A DNA stretch of 47,799 nt from DASPKX01 sp035627835 (GTDB lineage Bacteria; Verrucomicrobiota; Verrucomicrobiia; Limisphaerales; SXQI01). Location: the NCBI GenBank assembly GCA_035627835.1, contig DASPKX010000149.1:1-47799 (forward strand). The letters run 5' to 3'. Made by a program: the position numbers and the translations under genes. The notes under the pieces were generated by a model, which saw only the letters and a program-made list of their open reading frames with translations, was not told where the DNA came from and made no database searches. Each line of letters begins with the position of its first letter. Positions within the stretch are counted from its first letter, which is position 1. Shown piece after piece: positions 1 through 7,679 of this stretch.

Positions 1-654
1 CGCTCCGCCGGCGTGTTGCCGGTGATGTTGCCGGCGATGGCGCCCGATTACCCGACCGACGATCTGCTCGAACGCGTCGATGGCCTGTTCCTGACCGGTT
101 CGTTGAGCAACGTCGAGCCGCACCATTACGGCGGCCCGGTAATCGACCCGTCGCTGCCGCACGACCCGGCGCGCGATGCGACGACCTTGCGCCTGATACC
201 GGCGGCGATCGAGCGCCGCATTCCCGCGCTCGCGATCTGCCGTGGATTCCAGGAAGTGAATGTGGCCTTGGGTGGCAGCTTGTTGCAGAAGGTTCACGAG
301 ACCGCCGGCTACCACGATCATCGCGAGGACACGACGGCGGATCTCGACATTCAATACGGCCCGGCGCATCTCGTACGCCTGAGTGCGGGCGGCGTGCTGC
401 GTGATATCGCCGGCGCAGACGAAGTCAGGGTGAACTCGCTGCATGGCCAGGGCATCGCCCGGCTCGGCGATGGCTTGATCGCGGAAGCTGTCGCGCCGGA
501 CGGCCTCGTCGAAGCGGTGCGGCTGGAGCGGAGCGAAACCTTTCTGCTCGCGGTGCAATGGCACCCGGAATGGCGCTCGACGGAAAACCCGTTCTACGAC
601 GGTATCTTCAAGGCGTTCGCCGCGGCCTGCCGGGCACGCGCGAACGCGCGGTGA
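1..654 (+). CDS. puuD: Gamma-glutamyl-GABA hydrolase (peptidase C26), 5' partial
   Basis: Class I glutamine-amidotransferase-like hydrolase that releases GABA from gamma-glutamyl-GABA in the Puu putrescine route; cytoplasmic. The frame is open from base 1 and no family-like start is present, so roughly the first 30-40 residues lie outside the window. Visible triad, numbered from the first codon: nucleophile Cys80 in AICRGFQE, then His188 and Glu190 in QWHPEW. The fragment also has the family pattern DGLFLTG and a conserved LHGQGI. The stop lies 3 nt before the start of the glutamine-synthetase-like gene, so the two form an operon. Codon use is rich in TCG, CCG and GCG, like the next gene and unlike the genes after about 3.05 kb. 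Function is assigned by family and by the puuA neighbour. Confidence 0.88.
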   Translation, partial: RSAGVLPVMLPAMAPDYPTDDLLERVDGLFLTGSLSNVEPHHYGGPVIDPSLPHDPARDATTLRLIPAAIERRIPALAICRGFQEVNVALGGSLLQKVHETAGYHDHREDTTADLDIQYGPAHLVRLSAGGVLRDIAGADEVRVNSLHGQGIARLGDGLIAEAVAPDGLVEAVRLERSETFLLAVQWHPEWRSTENPFYDGIFKAFAAACRARANAR

Positions 655-657
655 CGC

Positions 658-2040
658 ATGGCGAAAAAGAAAGCTCCACGCAAGCCGGCACTCGATCCGC
701 AGGAAAGCGAGCTCAAGCGCTGGCTCAAAGAAAAGCGCATCACCGAAGTCGAGTGCCTGGTGCCGGACATGACCGGCAACGCGCGCGGCAAGATCGTGCC
801 GGCGGCCAAGTTCTCGCACGACTACGGCACCCGGCTGCCGGAAGGCATCTTCGTCACCACGGTCACCGGCGACTACCCGGACAACTATTACGACCTCGCC
901 TCGCCGTCCGATTCGGACATGTATCTGCGCCCGGACCCGGCCACGCGCCGGATGGTGCCCTGGGCCACCGATCCGACCGCGCAGATCATCCACGACTGCT
1001 ACACGCGCGATGGCCGGCCGCATGATCTCGCGCCCCGCAACGTGCTGCGCCGCGTATTGGCGCTCTACGAGGCATTGGACCTGACGCCGATCGTCGCCCC
1101 GGAGGTCGAATTCTTCCTGGTGCAGAAGAACACCGACCCGGATTTCCCGTTGCAACCGCCCGCCGGCCGTTCCGGTCGTCCGGAAACCGCGCGGCAGTCG
1201 TATTCGATCGACGCGGTCAACGAATTCGACCCGATCCTCGACCTGATGTACGACTACGCCGAGGCGATGGAGCTCGATGTCGACACGCTGATTCACGAAA
1301 GCGGCGCGGCACAGCTCGAAGTCAATTTCGAGCACGCCGATGCGTTGTCGCGCGCCGACCAGGTGTTCCTGTTCAAGCGCACGATGCGCGAGGCGGCACT
1401 GCGTCACGGCATCTACGCGACGTTCCTGGCCAAGCCGATGAGCAACGAGCCGGGCAGCGCGATGCACATCCACCAGAGCCTGGTCGATGCGCGCGGGCAC
1501 AACGTGTTCGCCGGCGCCAAGCCGGGCGAGCACAGCGAGCTGTTCCTGCATTATCTCGGCGGGTTGCAGAAGTACGTGCCGATGGCGATGCCGTTCTTCG
1601 CGCCGAACGTCAACTCCTATCGTCGTCTGCTGCTCGGCGAAGTCGCGCCGATCAATGTCGAATGGGGTTACGACAACCGCACCTGCGGTCTGCGCGTGCC
1701 GATGGATTCGCCGGAGAACACCCGCGTCGAATCGCGCTTCGCCGGCTCGGATGCCAATCCTTACCTCGCGATCGCGGCGACGCTGGCCTGCGGCTATCTC
1801 GGCATCCGCGAGAAGCTGCTGCCGACCGAACCCTTGACCGGCAGCGCCCAGGAGAAGGGCTTCGTGCTGCCACGCTCGCTCGGAGAGTCGCTGACCCTGC
1901 TGCGCGAATGCGAGGAATTGGAGACGCTGCTCGGGCCGCGTTTCGTCGAGGCCTACGTGTCGGTGAAGGAAAAGGAATACGAAACGTTCTTCCGTGTCAT
2001 CAGCTCGTGGGAGCGCGAGTTCCTGCTGCTGAACGTGTAG
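658..2040 (+). CDS. puuA: Glutamine-synthetase family, probable gamma-glutamylputrescine synthetase
   Basis: ATP-dependent ligase of the glutamine synthetase superfamily, 460 aa, near the length of PuuA and shorter than bacterial GlnA-type proteins with adenylylation loops. Catalytic-domain motifs: APEVEFFLV (metal-binding Glu), NEPGSAMHIHQSL (Gly/His ATP and metal site), NVNSYRRL, NRTCGLRVP and ESRFAGSDANPYLAIAA. No GlnA-type adenylylation tyrosine motif is evident. With puuD directly upstream and an aminotransferase downstream, the likely substrates are glutamate and putrescine or another polyamine. The gene starts at an ATG 3 nt after the puuD stop. GC-rich gammaproteobacterial codon style. 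It could act on another amine; the substrate is inferred from context only. Confidence 0.85.
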   Translation: MAKKKAPRKPALDPQESELKRWLKEKRITEVECLVPDMTGNARGKIVPAAKFSHDYGTRLPEGIFVTTVTGDYPDNYYDLASPSDSDMYLRPDPATRRMVPWATDPTAQIIHDCYTRDGRPHDLAPRNVLRRVLALYEALDLTPIVAPEVEFFLVQKNTDPDFPLQPPAGRSGRPETARQSYSIDAVNEFDPILDLMYDYAEAMELDVDTLIHESGAAQLEVNFEHADALSRADQVFLFKRTMREAALRHGIYATFLAKPMSNEPGSAMHIHQSLVDARGHNVFAGAKPGEHSELFLHYLGGLQKYVPMAMPFFAPNVNSYRRLLLGEVAPINVEWGYDNRTCGLRVPMDSPENTRVESRFAGSDANPYLAIAATLACGYLGIREKLLPTEPLTGSAQEKGFVLPRSLGESLTLLRECEELETLLGPRFVEAYVSVKEKEYETFFRVISSWEREFLLLNV

Positions 2041-2110
2041 CTGTGCGCGTCGTCGACGTATCGAGCTGAACACGCGTCGGTTACCGAAACGGCGAGATCT
2101 CAACGAAGCC

Positions 2111-2185
2111 GTTCGTGGTGAGGTGTCGAACCGCGAACCCTGGGCGCTCGAAGCCGTTCGTGCTTCGATACCTCAGCACGAACGG
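2111..2185. repeat. Pair of REP-like palindromes
   Basis: Two hairpin-forming units lie between puuA and the aminotransferase. Unit 1 pairs GTTCGTGGT (2111-2119) with ACCGCGAAC (2130-2138) with one mismatch. Unit 2 pairs CCGTTCGTGCT (2154-2164) perfectly with AGCACGAACGG (2175-2185). Both carry the AAGCCGTTCGTG head. This palindrome type is common between genes in Xanthomonadaceae and relatives. No copy was noticed after 3 kb. Confidence 0.75.
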
Positions 2186-2237
2186 GACCGTGGCATGCCC
2201 ACGCAACGAGCCGAGGCTCAATGATTGCGGAGTGACT

Positions 2238-3578
2238 GTGGACTCATTCGACTTGCCCGCCCTGCGCGCCCTCGACGCCGCCCACCATTTGCACCCGTTC
2301 TGCGACAACGCCGCGCTGGCGAAGCGCGGCACGCGCATCCTCACGCGCGGCGAGGGCGTCTACGTCTGGGATCAGGATGGCAACAAGCTGCTCGATGCCT
2401 TCGCTGGACTGTGGTGCGTGAACATCGGCTATGGCCGCAAGGAATTGGGGCGCGCGGCTGCCGAGCAGATGGAACGCCTGTGTTACTACAACAGCTTCTT
2501 CCAATGCACGACCGAACCGACGGTGAAGCTGTCGGCGAAGCTCGCCGAGCTCGCGCCGGGTGATCTGAACTACGCGTTCTTCACCAATTCCGGCTCGGAA
2601 GCCAATGACACGATCCTGCGTCTGGTCCGCCATTTCTGGGCGGTGCAGGGCAAACCCGAGAAAAACATCTTCATTGGCCGGCACAACGGCTACCACGGTT
2701 CCACCGTCGCCGGTGCCAGCCTCGGCGGCATGCAGGGCATGCACAAGCAGGGTGGCCTGCCGATCCCGAACATCCATCACATCAACTCGCCGTATTGGTT
2801 CGGCGAGGGCGGCGACATGGACCCGGATGAATTCGGCCGCGAGCGTGCCCGTGAGCTGGAGCGGAAGATTCTCGAGCTCGGGCCCGAACGCGTCGCCGCC
2901 TTTATCGGCGAACCAATCCAGGGCGCGGCCGGTGTGTTCATTCCACCGAAGACCTATTGGCCGGAGATCAACCGGATCTGCAAGCAATACGACGTGCTGC
3001 TGATTCCGGACGAGGTCATCTGCGGCTTCGGCCGCACCGGCGAATGGTTCGCAGTCGAGCACGAGAAGGTCACTCCGGACCTGATCTGCCTTGGCAAAGC
3101 CCTCACCGGCGGCTTTCCCTTGTCCGCTTGCGTCGGGAGCGCCGAGCTGATGGACCGCGCGTGGCCTGCTTCAACAGGTGAAGCCATTCATACGAGCACC
3201 TTCCTCGGCCATCCCGTGGGCTGTGCCATGGCTTTGGCTAATATCAGCGAACTCGATCGGCGCGCCCTCGTGAAACGCTCCCGCGAAGTCGGCGAGGAGT
3301 TGATGGCGCAACTCCGCAGCTTGCGCTCCCGCTCCTGCGTCATGCCAGTGCGCGGCCGCGGTTTAATGGTTGGTTTGGAGCTAAACCTCCCCGACGGCAA
3401 GCCTGCCACCGCGCAGTGCCTGGGGTTGATCAAGCGGCTGCTTCATCGCGGCTTCATATTCCTCCCCGAAGGCGAGCATGCGAACGTGCTGGCCTTCACC
3501 CCGCCGCTTATCGTCACCACCGCCCAGCTCGGCGCTGCCGTGCGCGCGGTCCAGGAAGAATTGGAGGCCACGCCATGA
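2238..3578 (+). CDS. Class III aminotransferase, in-frame chimera of two lineages
   Basis: PLP-dependent omega-amino-acid/polyamine aminotransferase fold, 446 aa from GTG 2238, which follows GGAG by 5 nt; GTG 2232 is an alternative. The N-terminal part (to about residue 265) reads as SpuC-type polyamine:pyruvate aminotransferase: HNGYHGSTVAGASLGGM, GEPIQGAAGVFIPP, and Asp258 in IPDEV. The C-terminal part reads as a different GabT/ArgD-like subfamily: Lys287 in LGKALTGGFPLSA, then HTSTFLGHPVGCAMAL. SpuC-type proteins normally have AKGLTSGY and a different continuation here. Codon style also changes near 3,020-3,090. The 3' end overlaps rsmA by ATGA, so the C-terminal half belongs to the rsmA genome. 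PLP residues from both halves are present, so the frame looks intact, but it is probably an assembly artefact. Confidence 0.7.
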   Translation: MDSFDLPALRALDAAHHLHPFCDNAALAKRGTRILTRGEGVYVWDQDGNKLLDAFAGLWCVNIGYGRKELGRAAAEQMERLCYYNSFFQCTTEPTVKLSAKLAELAPGDLNYAFFTNSGSEANDTILRLVRHFWAVQGKPEKNIFIGRHNGYHGSTVAGASLGGMQGMHKQGGLPIPNIHHINSPYWFGEGGDMDPDEFGRERARELERKILELGPERVAAFIGEPIQGAAGVFIPPKTYWPEINRICKQYDVLLIPDEVICGFGRTGEWFAVEHEKVTPDLICLGKALTGGFPLSACVGSAELMDRAWPASTGEAIHTSTFLGHPVGCAMALANISELDRRALVKRSREVGEELMAQLRSLRSRSCVMPVRGRGLMVGLELNLPDGKPATAQCLGLIKRLLHRGFIFLPEGEHANVLAFTPPLIVTTAQLGAAVRAVQEELEATP

Positions 3579-4405
3579 AGCTATCGGAAATGCGCCGGAT
3601 TCTGCACGAATCCAACATTCAACTCACCAAATCGCTCGGGCAAAACTTCCTGCACGACGTCGGCATGCTCCAAAAGATCGCCAAAGCCGGCGAACTCACC
3701 GCTTCGGACAAAGTTCTCGAAATCGGTCCCGGCCTCGGCCCACTTACGGCCGAACTCCTGGAGCGCGCTGGCCACGTCTTTGCCATTGAGAAGGATCAAC
3801 GCCTCATCGCATCTCTTCGAAGGCGCTTCGGGGATAATCCGAAGTTCGAGCTACTGAATGCGGACGCGCTGGAATACCTGCGCGAAAATCCAGAGCGCGA
3901 TTGGTCCGAGTGGAAACTCGTCGCTAACCTCCCCTATTCCGTTGCCTCGCCAATTCTCGTGGATCTCGCGCAGGCGCCGCGCCGCCCCGAACGCCTCGTC
4001 GCCACCCTTCAGCTCGAAGTCGTCGAACGCCTCATGGCCGAAGCCGACGACGACCAATATGGCCTGCTCACTCTGCTGGTTGGCTTGCACTACAAAGCGC
4101 GCGGTTTTTTCAAAATCCCTGCGAGCTGTTTTCATCCCGAGCCGGACATCGAGTCAGCCTGCATCACCCTAATCCGACGCCCGGAGCCACTGCTCCCGCC
4201 AGACCTGAACCGGCTGTTCGTAAAGGTCGTGAAGCGGAGCTTCTCGCAACGACGCAAAATGATGTTCAAGCTGCTGAAAGGAGACTTCCCCATCGAGAAA
4301 CTCGAACAAGCGTTCACCGCTGCCAGCATCCCTCGCGACATTCGCGCGGAGAAGCTCACCCTCGAACAATTTGTCGCCCTCACCAAAGCGCTCTCCCATG
4401 GCTGA
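3575..4405 (+). CDS. rsmA: 16S rRNA (adenine1518-N6/adenine1519-N6)-dimethyltransferase
   Basis: Dimethylates the two adjacent adenines in helix 45 of 16S rRNA using SAM during small-subunit maturation. 276 aa from the ATG at 3575, the usual family length. Motifs: LGQNFL near the N-terminus, SAM-binding motif I VLEIGPGLGPLT, acidic motif IEKD, and catalytic motif IV NLPYSVASPIL. The C-terminal helical domain contains FFKIPASCFHPEPDI and KRSFSQRRKM, as expected. The start overlaps the aminotransferase stop by 4 nt (ATGA) and the stop overlaps the next start by 8 nt, so the three frames are translationally coupled. A longer in-frame extension upstream (to 3416) lies inside the aminotransferase and is not needed. 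Confidence 0.95.
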   Translation: MKLSEMRRILHESNIQLTKSLGQNFLHDVGMLQKIAKAGELTASDKVLEIGPGLGPLTAELLERAGHVFAIEKDQRLIASLRRRFGDNPKFELLNADALEYLRENPERDWSEWKLVANLPYSVASPILVDLAQAPRRPERLVATLQLEVVERLMAEADDDQYGLLTLLVGLHYKARGFFKIPASCFHPEPDIESACITLIRRPEPLLPPDLNRLFVKVVKRSFSQRRKMMFKLLKGDFPIEKLEQAFTAASIPRDIRAEKLTLEQFVALTKALSHG

Positions 4406-4910
4406 AGAAATCTTTGACATAGTTAACGATGCTGACGAAGTGGTGGCGCAGTGTCCCCGGAGCCAGGTTCATCGCGAAGGGCTCAAACACCGCGCCGTGC
4501 ATATCTTGGTTTTCAACGCGAGAGGCGAAGTCTTCCTGCAGAAGCGGTCCATGTCGAAGGACTGCTTTCCCGGAAGGTGGGATAGCTCCGCCTCTGGCCA
4601 TCTGGACACCGGTGAGCCTTACGATGCCTGCGCCATCCGGGAATTGCGCGAGGAGATCGGCCTCCGTCTAAAAACCTGCCCGGAGCGGATACTGCGCCTG
4701 GAAGCCCAACCAGAGACTGGCCAGGAATTCGTATGGGTTTACCGCTGCCAGTCTGAGGGACCGTTTGAACTCCATCCCGAGGAGATCGAGATGGGCGGCT
4801 GGTTTACCCCTGACTACGTCACCCGCTGGCTCGCGGACAGTCCTGACGATTTCGCCCCTGCTTTCGCTCTTATCTGGAGACTGTTGGGTGAAAAGGTCCA
4901 TTTTTCCTGA
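4398..4910 (+). CDS. Nudix hydrolase (IPP isomerase/YfcD-like)
   Basis: 170-aa Nudix protein. The start IFDIVNDADEVV and the motifs HREGLKHRAVHILVF and FLQKRS resemble the YfcD/IPP-isomerase-like branch. The full Nudix box starts at GHLDTGEPYDACAIRELREE and continues IGL, with every metal-binding Glu present. The usual substrate in this branch is a nucleoside-diphosphate derivative. True isopentenyl-diphosphate isomerases carry extra Cys/Glu catalytic residues that I cannot confirm here, so isomerase activity is not claimed. ATG 4398 overlaps the rsmA stop by 8 nt, pointing to coupling with rsmA. The C-terminus ends with a Trp-rich acceptor-like segment. A TTGCAA/TATGTT promoter for rpmB follows directly. 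Confidence 0.8.
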   Translation: MAEEIFDIVNDADEVVAQCPRSQVHREGLKHRAVHILVFNARGEVFLQKRSMSKDCFPGRWDSSASGHLDTGEPYDACAIRELREEIGLRLKTCPERILRLEAQPETGQEFVWVYRCQSEGPFELHPEEIEMGGWFTPDYVTRWLADSPDDFAPAFALIWRLLGEKVHFS

Positions 4911-4918
4911 AAAAGGGC

Positions 4919-4946
4919 TTGCAAGACCGCCGTTCGTCACTATGTT
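4919..4946 (+). promoter_or_regulatory. Candidate sigma-70-type promoter of rpmB
   Basis: TTGCAA (4919-4924), a 16-nt spacer and TATGTT (4941-4946), ending 27 nt before the rpmB ATG. The match to TTGACA/TATAAT is moderate. It sits in the only gap between the Nudix gene and rpmB. Inferred from sequence alone. Confidence 0.4.
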
Positions 4947-4973
4947 CAGCAGTCTTTTTAAGAAAGTTACTTT

Positions 4974-5249
4974 ATGGCACGGATTTGTGAATTAACCGGC
5001 AAAGGCCCGATCAAGGGCAGCCACATCTGGCGCAGCGGTAAAGCCAAGAAAAAGGGCGGTATCGGCACGCACGTCACGGCCACCACCAAACGCCGCTTCT
5101 TCCCGAACCTCCAGCGCGTCAAAGCGGTCATTAACGGCGAAGTCCGTTATATCCGCGTGACAGCCAGCGCGATCAAGAAGGGTCTCGTGGTCAAGCCGCT
5201 CAAGCGGACTTGGAAGAAGCCTGAAGGCAAAGCTGCCGCCAAGGCCTAA
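4974..5249 (+). CDS. rpmB: 50S ribosomal protein bL28
   Basis: Basic 91-aa large-subunit protein. The start MARICELTGKGPIKG is the bL28 signature, followed by RRFFPNLQRVKAV and a TASAIKKGL segment near the C-terminus. The family is usually 60-95 aa; here the tail is Lys/Ala-rich (KPEGKAAAKA). No zinc-binding CxxC pair is seen, so it is the zinc-independent form. It stands as a monocistronic unit: a candidate promoter lies upstream at 4919-4946 and a strong terminator at 5271-5298. It does not sit beside rpmG in this window. Confidence 0.95.
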   Translation: MARICELTGKGPIKGSHIWRSGKAKKKGGIGTHVTATTKRRFFPNLQRVKAVINGEVRYIRVTASAIKKGLVVKPLKRTWKKPEGKAAAKA

Positions 5250-5270
5250 GCATTTTTTCATTTAGCGCGA

Positions 5271-5298
5271 AGCGAGGAGCTGGTCTCCTCGCTTTTTT
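5271..5298 (+). terminator. Rho-independent terminator after rpmB
   Basis: Perfect 9-bp stem AGCGAGGAG (5271-5279) / CTCCTCGCT (5285-5293) with loop CTGGT, running into six T residues (5293-5298). It lies 22 nt after the rpmB stop and isolates guaA transcription. Confidence 0.88.
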
Positions 5299-5353
5299 GC
5301 TTTTCCATTCTGAAAACAGTTGCCTCCACCTTTAGCTCCCCTAAAAAGTTCCA

Positions 5354-6895
5354 ATGATTGAGCAAATCGTCATCCTCGATTTCGGGTCCCAATACACCCA
5401 GGTGATTGCCCGCCGAATCCGGGAATGCAACGTCTATTCCTCGATCCTGCCGTACAACGCCACCGCCGCTGAAATCAAAGCGGTCAACCCCAAGGGGATC
5501 ATCCTTTCGGGCGGACCGGCAAGCGTTTATTCCGCCAAGGCCCCCCTGCCCGACAAAGAGATTTTCAAGCTCGGCTTGCCCGTGCTTGGCATCTGCTACG
5601 GCTTGCAGGTCGAAGCTCAATACCTCGGCGGCAAAGTGGAGCGCAGCGATAAACGCGAATATGGCAAAGGAACGCTGAAGATTACCGATGCTTCCTGCCC
5701 TCTGTTCCAAGGTCTTCCCGCTGAGACCCAGGTCTGGAATTCGCATGGAGACAAAATGACGGCGTTGCCGAAGGGCTTCAAGGCCGTCGCCGTCACAGAA
5801 AATTCCCCTTACGCCGCAGTCGAGGACCGCGCCCGCCGGTTCTACGGCCTGCAGTTTCATCCAGAAGTCGTCCATAGCCTCAAAGGCCGCGAAGTCATTG
5901 CCAATTTCGTTCATCGCATCTGCGGCTGCCAGAAGACCTGGACCATGCGCAACTACATCGACCAGGCCGTGGACGAAATCCGCGCACAGGTCGGCAAGGA
6001 ACGCGTCATCCTTGGTCTGAGCGGCGGCGTCGATTCCAGTGTTGCGGCCGCGCTTCTGCACAAAGCCCTTGGCGACCAACTCACCTGCATCTTCGTCAAT
6101 AACGGCCTGCTCCGCGCCCGCGAAGCCGACATCGTGCAGGAAGTTTTCGGCCGCAATTTCAAGGTGAAGCTTCTCTATGTGAACGCTTCCAAGGTCTTCC
6201 TGGACGGCTTGCGCAAAGTCACTGACCCAGAGCGCAAACGGAAGATCATCGGCAAGACCTTCATCGACGTCTTCGATCAAGCGACGAAGCGCGCGGGCGC
6301 AGCCAAATTCCTCGCCCAAGGCACCCTTTATCCAGACGTCATCGAATCAGTCCCCATCGCAGGCAATCCAGCCGCGATGATCAAGAGCCACCACAATGTT
6401 GGCGGCCTGCCCAAGCGGATGAAGTTCAAGCTCGTCGAGCCACTTCGCCGCTTGTTCAAAGACGAAGTCCGCACCCTCGGCACCGAACTCGGTTTGCCCG
6501 ACGAGATTATCCTTCGCCAACCCTTCCCCGGCCCGGGTCTCGCGGTCCGCATCCTCGGTGAAGTCACCGCCAAGCGTTTGGAAATCCTCCGCAACGCAGA
6601 CGCCATTGTCGTCGAGCACATGAAGCAAACCGGGTGGTACACCAAGACCTGGCAAAGCTTTGCAGTGCTCCTCCCCGTCAGGAGCGTCGGCGTGATGGGC
6701 GATGAGCGCACCTATGACTACACGATCGCCTTGCGCATCGTGGACTCGCAGGACGGCATGACCGCCGATTGGGTGAAGCTGCCGTACGAGATGCTCGAGA
6801 CCATGTCGAGCCGCATCATCAACGAGGTCAAAGGCGTGAACCGCGTCTGCTACGATATCTCCAGCAAACCCCCCGCGACTATCGAGTGGGAGTAG
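5354..6895 (+). CDS. guaA: GMP synthase (glutamine-hydrolysing)
   Basis: Converts XMP to GMP using ATP and glutamine in purine synthesis; cytoplasmic dimer. 513 aa, the normal length. N-terminal class I amidotransferase domain (about 1-190): VILDFGSQYTQVIARRIRE, ILSGGPASVY, nucleophile Cys near residue 81 in GICYGLQ, and FHPEVVHS carrying the catalytic His/Glu. ATP-pyrophosphatase domain (about 205-390): P-loop LGLSGGVDSSVAAALLHKA. C-terminal dimerisation domain: RQPFPGPGLAVRILGE and the terminal ISSKPPATIEWE. ATG 5354 begins MIEQIVILDFGSQ, matching the family start, although no strong Shine-Dalgarno is visible. The gene lies downstream of the rpmB terminator and is probably transcribed alone. 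Confidence 0.97.
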   Translation: MIEQIVILDFGSQYTQVIARRIRECNVYSSILPYNATAAEIKAVNPKGIILSGGPASVYSAKAPLPDKEIFKLGLPVLGICYGLQVEAQYLGGKVERSDKREYGKGTLKITDASCPLFQGLPAETQVWNSHGDKMTALPKGFKAVAVTENSPYAAVEDRARRFYGLQFHPEVVHSLKGREVIANFVHRICGCQKTWTMRNYIDQAVDEIRAQVGKERVILGLSGGVDSSVAAALLHKALGDQLTCIFVNNGLLRAREADIVQEVFGRNFKVKLLYVNASKVFLDGLRKVTDPERKRKIIGKTFIDVFDQATKRAGAAKFLAQGTLYPDVIESVPIAGNPAAMIKSHHNVGGLPKRMKFKLVEPLRRLFKDEVRTLGTELGLPDEIILRQPFPGPGLAVRILGEVTAKRLEILRNADAIVVEHMKQTGWYTKTWQSFAVLLPVRSVGVMGDERTYDYTIALRIVDSQDGMTADWVKLPYEMLETMSSRIINEVKGVNRVCYDISSKPPATIEWE

Positions 6896-6945
6896 GCCTT
6901 CGACTCGGAAGAGAAACGCTCGCATGCCGACACCTTAATGAGTGT

Positions 6946-7426
6946 CTAGCGCTTCTTCTTGCTCGCAATCAAACGCTGCAGAAAGGCCGCGTCGAGCTGA
7001 TCTTTTTCGCGGTGCGTTTGCTTCAACCGGAGCAGAAGTTCGGGTGTAGCCATCGGCACTGAGACGTCGCCGAAACGCGCGGTTTGCGTCTGCCCTTGGG
7101 CGTCTGCATAGGTAAGCCCACACGCGGTGAACATCACATCGACAACGATCTCATCGGCCACGCGCAGGACCGAATAACTAAAGTCCTCGTCAGTAGCCTC
7201 GAGGATTGCTTTGTCCGGGAGAACAGAAAGCGCCTGGCGAAGTCGGCTGATGTTCTCGAACGCTCAACGAGAAGATCGATTCTTCAGTGCCTCGAAGAAA
7301 GCCGTGAAAGATGATCGCAGTCCCTCCAACGACTATATACTTTGCGCCAGCAGAGTTCAGGGCGCGGCAGAGCAGGATTAAATCTGTTTCTTCCAGAGCT
7401 CTTGATCCCGGTAAGCTTCCTTCCAT
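6946..7426 (-). pseudogene. Decayed nucleotidyltransferase with two frameshifts
   Basis: Reading the minus strand from 7426, the first frame gives LILLCRALNSAGAKYIVVGG then TAIIFHGFLRGTE, the N-terminal GG strand of a small MNT/AbiEii-like nucleotidyltransferase. An expected DIDLLV metal motif should follow, and the bases for IDLLVE are there, but in another frame. A second shift about 20 nt later restores the frame of ENISRLRQALSVLPDKAILE. That frame runs through VADEIVVDVMFTACGLTYA to MATPELLLRLKQTHREKDQLD and the TAG at 6946. Two single-base losses near 7,280-7,310 explain all three pieces. The GG and DID catalytic elements are therefore not joined in one protein. Sequencing error is an alternative but would need two events. 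Confidence 0.65.
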
Positions 7427-7587
7427 GCCTCAAACTCCTCGTGCGTTTTAAATGCGAAGACGCCTTTCGGTGAAACAGGACGACCGAGCAGCATCTGGGC
7501 TCGTCGTTGCAAGCGGCTCCAGCGTTCCCAGTACGAAGGCATGTTCCGGCCCCCGACGACCTTCATGGGCAGCTTATCTTCCGGCAC
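7378..7587 (-). CDS. Small hypothetical protein beside broken nucleotidyltransferase
   Basis: 69 aa from GTG 7587, rich in aromatic and charged residues (PSYWERWSRLQRRAQML, THEEFEAWKEAYRDQELW). No membrane segment or recognised domain. Its 3' end overlaps the nucleotidyltransferase start by about 49 nt in another frame, and both read on the minus strand. This is the geometry of a two-gene toxin-antitoxin or accessory pair. The ATG at 7566 is an alternative start. The partner is frameshifted, so this may be a relic still open by chance. Confidence 0.4.
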   Translation of the reverse strand: MPEDKLPMKVVGGRNMPSYWERWSRLQRRAQMLLGRPVSPKGVFAFKTHEEFEAWKEAYRDQELWKKQI

Positions 7588-7679
7588 GCCATCAGTATAA
7601 CGCTTCCTCGGGCAGAGACATAGACCAAAACTCCGGGGCCAGGCGCCGCTCCTCGAGCGGCGGCAAGAGAGGCCGGATT

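Noticed and set aside
3416..3574. N-terminal extension of rsmA
   Set aside because: It lies inside the aminotransferase; the ATG at 3575 fits the family length and gives an ATGA overlap.
2238..3578. A natural fusion or hybrid enzyme as the first interpretation
   Set aside because: Catalytic residues are complete, but the subfamily switch, codon change, REP elements and the coupled rsmA gene all fall at the same point, which is better explained by assembly. Not formally excluded.
5258..6319. A 353-codon minus-strand frame over guaA
   Set aside because: Antisense to a very well conserved GMP synthase; no family resemblance.
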